From the IMG/VR virus record IMGVR_UViG_3300042544_003919, positions 1 through 23,690 of that record: a stretch of DNA of 23,690 nt. One strand, given 5' to 3'. This DNA is from a virus. This document shows positions 20,770-23,690 of the stretch, piece after piece (positions within the stretch are counted from its first letter, which is position 1; every line of letters begins with the position of its first letter). The notes below the pieces were generated by a model, which saw only the letters and a program-made list of their open reading frames with translations, was not told the origin of the DNA and did no database searches. The translations under genes and the position numbers were made by a program.

Positions 20770-23690
20770 CTATGAAAGTGGATGAGCGACGTGTCCGCCG
20801 GTTGGCGTATTAGCCATCCAATCCATTACTGAGCGCACACAACCATCGGGATCATCACGCACCTGGCTCCCCCAAAAACGACGAACGTGCCAACCTAGCT
20901 CGATAAGGCGCTGGTTCCTGATAAGATCGTGGCGCACCCTTTCACCATCCCAGTGGTACAAGCGACCATCTACTTCGATGTCGAGTTTCCGATCACCATC
21001 GAAGATGGCAAGATCGAGGTGGTAGGCCCCAACAGGAAATTGCGGATACGGTTTGATGCCTGCTTTATACAGCGCCAAATATAGAAGCCGTTCCTCGTCT
21101 GAGACAGGCTTTGCGCCGCGTGGGAGAGACGGATAGTTCGGGCCAAAATCTCGGGTTACCTCGACAGCGGACATGGATGGCTGTTGAAGCGCGTCTACGT
21201 GCCGTACAAAGGCTTCAAGATAAGAGACACCGGACCGAGACGCTGCGACCTTGTCTCCAACAACAATCAATGCGGCGCGCGCGCGAGTGACGGCAACGTT
21301 GAATAGGTTTCCGTTCCCGCGAAGGAAGGCGAGCGCGCCCTCCGTCATCCCAGGTCCGCAAACAAGCGAGAAGAGCATGGTATCCCGCTCATTACCTTGA
21401 AAACTGTGCACTACGTCTACCATCAGATCAGCGTTTGCAGCTCGCGCAGTAATTTCCGGTTCAGTTTCAATCAACTCCTGCAGAAGTCTTTTTTGTGCGC
21501 GGAACGGTGTAACGACACCCACGGTGCCACCGTAATTTCTGTCTACGAGCAGGTCCCGGAGCGCAGCAACTGTAGCCCTGGCCGTTTCGTTTTGCAGGGC
21601 GCCGCCATTTAACGGTCGCGTCACCGGGCCAGAGGCATCTCGCCACGAGATGATCTTATCAGTTCTGGGCGGCACACGTAGCCGATCATACCGCGTCGCG
21701 ACGCGCAGCTTACCCTCGTAAAAATGCTGGTTCGAAAAATCGATGATATCTGCGTGTGATCGATGGTGATCCTTCAAGACCACGACATGCTCCGCTCCAA
21801 CTAGCGTGGCAGCGAGGTTGAACAGCGAGGACTGGGTGAAGGACCAGTAAGCCGAGTCCTCCGCCAAACCAAAGCGCTGCAGTAGCCGTTGGTCTTCAGC
21901 GGTTGAAAGCGTCGTGATGTGTGGAAGCTGCATAGGATCGCCGAGAATGACAGCTCGCTTCGCACGGTAGAGGAGTGGAAGCGTTGAGCCGATATCGCAT
22001 TGGCTCGCCTCGTCAATCACGACCAGGTCGAAGACGCCAGCCTCATAGGGAATACGCCCCTTCGCGGATAGCGCAGTCACCGCCCAGCAGGGTATGAGGC
22101 TTCGTAGGCTTTTTAACATTCCAATCCAGTCTATCTTTCGGCTTGCCTGCTCCGATCCCCCGCTCAGCTGCATCTTCAGGGTACTAGCAAAATTCGAAAC
22201 TGCCTTTCGCTCGTCAGCAGCCATCCTGGCCGCTCTCTCCGATAGAGACAGTCGCCAAAGGGCGCCGGCAATATCGGTTTTCTGAGCGCCGACCCTATTC
22301 AAAATTAGCGCTATGTCGGCATCCGATGTGCCGGTCTTTAGCCGTTCTGCGGCTTCTACATACTCAGCGACCTTTGGGAGTAACGCCACCCGTTCCCGAA
22401 GCCTATCTAAAGTCCCGGCAAGGCTTATTTCATTGTCAAGTGATAGACCGTGGGCGATGGTGTGCTGGGCGACAGAGGACCGCGCTTCTAGGAACGCAAC
22501 TTGCCGGCCTTTCCGGATAAGCGGCCAGATTAGCTTCAAGAAAATACTGTGTTGCCACCGATCGCAACGCCGCACTTGTTTATCAAGCTCTTCGACAAGG
22601 TCGCGCGACATTGTCGCTTCAACGGCAAGACGTCGCAGACGAGCCTCTCCAAGAGCTTGCTTAAGTGGGGCAATGTCGTCTTCAAGTTCTGCAATTCTAT
22701 TTCGTAATTTGACAACATCGTCCAGTTGCTTGTTGGCCTGTTCCGCTTGTACCGCGAGGGCCGCATACTGCTTCCGGAATACCTCAAGCTGCGTCGCTTG
22801 CAGCAGATCTGTGCCAGACGCGAGCAATCGCCCTAGTTGTTCAGCAAGTTTGGTAATGAACTCGTTGCGGTTCGCGATGCGCACCATCACGGGGCGATCG
22901 GCGAGCCCGTTGACGCGCTCTTCCACAACATCGACAGCCCGATTGTTGTGGCTTGAAAAAAGGACTGTCTGTCCGTTCCAGACCGCATTTGCGATCAAAC
23001 TTGTGACAACCTGGGATTTACCCGTTCCAGGGGGGCCAGTTATCACCGTAAGTGGCTCGGTGAGCCCCTTTTGAACAGCGTCTCGCTGCTCCGCATTCAG
23101 AGAAACTACTTCAATAAGACCGTGCGGAGTTTGCCCCCGCTGCTGGTGCGCCCCATCGACCCATCCGCCTAGCGCAGTTCCAGCCAAGCTCTCCTGCCGT
23201 TGACGCCCAAGTGCTTCCAATTCGTTCTCGAGGCCGGCCGTGAATTTTTTTTGTTTAACTAGAAAAACTGCGGCTCGATTCAGAATACCCTCGGCTGTTG
23301 GCGACGTAAGCGGATTACCTGTGCTGAGAACGAATGGATCGATACGCTCGACCCAAGGCCAGTCGGGCCGCACATTAGGAAGCCGGAACAGGACGTCCTC
23401 CAGATCCGGCAGATCTGTCGCATCCGCCCTTAGCCCGAGCGCACTCGAGATCTCGACACCCTCGGCAACCGCGGCTGACGGGCCACCTGGCGCAAAGTGG
23501 GCCAAAAGACTGTGGTTGAAAGAAATGCGCCCGACAGGTGCATCGGTACCATCCGGTGAATAAGGCAACAGGAGGAGAGGCTCGAGCATCCAGAAGGTGT
23601 TGCCCTTCTTGCTCATGAGCTGTCGCGCGAAGATGGGATAGCCGATATATAAGTCTTGCTCTTTTGATTTCGCAGCCTTGCTGACAAGTC
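20770..23690 (-). CDS. SF1 (UPF1/Dna2-like) helicase with C-terminal Vsr/DUF559-like nuclease; 5' end outside the window
   Basis: The frame is open to the right edge and the residues before the ATG at 23616 read as protein (KAAKSKEQDLYIGYPIFARQ), so the start lies outside; at least 972 residues are visible. Numbered from that ATG: GPPGTGKS (194-201), a long coiled-coil insertion with WPLIRKG (about 275-480), VVIDEASQ (532-539), GDPMQLP (559-565), HSFQGNERD (737-745), NVAVTRAR (773-780), then a nuclease domain with D868 (YHLDLAI), E881 and D883 (DIEVDG), H888, and RRFWGSQV. That is a helicase joined to a small Vsr-fold endonuclease, a plan known from bacterial defence proteins. It lies convergent to the integrase cassette. 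A defence role is inference. Confidence 0.9.
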   Translation of the reverse strand, partial: LVSKAAKSKEQDLYIGYPIFARQLMSKKGNTFWMLEPLLLLPYSPDGTDAPVGRISFNHSLLAHFAPGGPSAAVAEGVEISSALGLRADATDLPDLEDVLFRLPNVRPDWPWVERIDPFVLSTGNPLTSPTAEGILNRAAVFLVKQKKFTAGLENELEALGRQRQESLAGTALGGWVDGAHQQRGQTPHGLIEVVSLNAEQRDAVQKGLTEPLTVITGPPGTGKSQVVTSLIANAVWNGQTVLFSSHNNRAVDVVEERVNGLADRPVMVRIANRNEFITKLAEQLGRLLASGTDLLQATQLEVFRKQYAALAVQAEQANKQLDDVVKLRNRIAELEDDIAPLKQALGEARLRRLAVEATMSRDLVEELDKQVRRCDRWQHSIFLKLIWPLIRKGRQVAFLEARSSVAQHTIAHGLSLDNEISLAGTLDRLRERVALLPKVAEYVEAAERLKTGTSDADIALILNRVGAQKTDIAGALWRLSLSERAARMAADERKAVSNFASTLKMQLSGGSEQASRKIDWIGMLKSLRSLIPCWAVTALSAKGRIPYEAGVFDLVVIDEASQCDIGSTLPLLYRAKRAVILGDPMQLPHITTLSTAEDQRLLQRFGLAEDSAYWSFTQSSLFNLAATLVGAEHVVVLKDHHRSHADIIDFSNQHFYEGKLRVATRYDRLRVPPRTDKIISWRDASGPVTRPLNGGALQNETARATVAALRDLLVDRNYGGTVGVVTPFRAQKRLLQELIETEPEITARAANADLMVDVVHSFQGNERDTMLFSLVCGPGMTEGALAFLRGNGNLFNVAVTRARAALIVVGDKVAASRSGVSYLEAFVRHVDALQQPSMSAVEVTRDFGPNYPSLPRGAKPVSDEERLLYLALYKAGIKPYPQFPVGAYHLDLAIFDGDRKLDIEVDGRLYHWDGERVRHDLIRNQRLIELGWHVRRFWGSQVRDDPDGCVRSVMDWMANTPTGGHVAHPLS

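Noticed and set aside
1-23690. tRNA, rRNA, CRISPR arrays or insertion-sequence transposases
   Set aside because: No tRNA-like cloverleaf, regular spaced repeats or transposase motifs were recognised when reading both strands; a tRNA search program could still find one.

Overview
The window is GC-rich, with four-base start/stop overlaps, strong GGAG-type ribosome sites and protein families (DUF3489, DUF2924 plus serine recombinase, ParB-methyltransferase fusions, DUF6456, DUF6511) that I associate with Alphaproteobacteria. An Acetobacteraceae/Rhodospirillales host such as a Roseomonas relative is my guess. Almost all of it (about 1 to 20,650) reads as a prophage or phage-derived island, and the right end carries an accessory helicase-nuclease gene.

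Layout. Bases 15,980 down to 6,802 on the minus strand form one tightly packed early operon: small Cro/AlpA-like regulators, a conserved unknown, a Holliday-resolvase-like nuclease, a 42-residue membrane peptide, a short protein, a Sak4-like ATPase, a DUF669 putative ssDNA-binding protein, an Fe-S-type PD-(D/E)XK nuclease, an SF2 helicase, DUF6511, a PrimPol/DUF3987 primase-helicase, two tiny proteins and DUF6456. Most junctions are ATGA, GTGA or TGATG overlaps, so translation is probably coupled. A plus-strand TctC/Bug solute-binding protein gene with its own 660-bp upstream region interrupts the series (5,141-6,774). Then come two ParB-domain DNA methyltransferases, and four small genes separated by a repeated hairpin-plus-leader element. 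At the left edge is a terminase small subunit-like gene broken by an in-frame TAA. The order lysogeny control, replication/recombination, modification, packaging suggests that the structural genes lie beyond base 1.

Divergent from the early operon, bases 16,070-18,040 on the plus strand carry an S24 (LexA/CI-like) repressor translationally overlapped by an exported SUMF1-fold protein, followed by an exported staphylococcal-type nuclease. Expression of these two with the repressor would make them lysogenic-conversion genes. Next is an integration cassette (small protein, DUF2924, serine recombinase, ParB-like HTH; 18,209-20,653) joined by ATGA overlaps. Convergent to it is the 3' part of a large SF1 helicase with a C-terminal Vsr/DUF559-like nuclease (20,770 to the right edge, 5' end outside the window).

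The points most worth a second look are the repeated leader/hairpin elements with covarying stems, the repressor-SUMF1-nuclease operon, the broken terminase gene, the AT-rich inverted-repeat island inside a 75-codon ORF, the TctC insertion with its GTGCAAAC cluster, and the helicase-nuclease beside the integrase. All family assignments come from reading the translated sequence; no database search was run.
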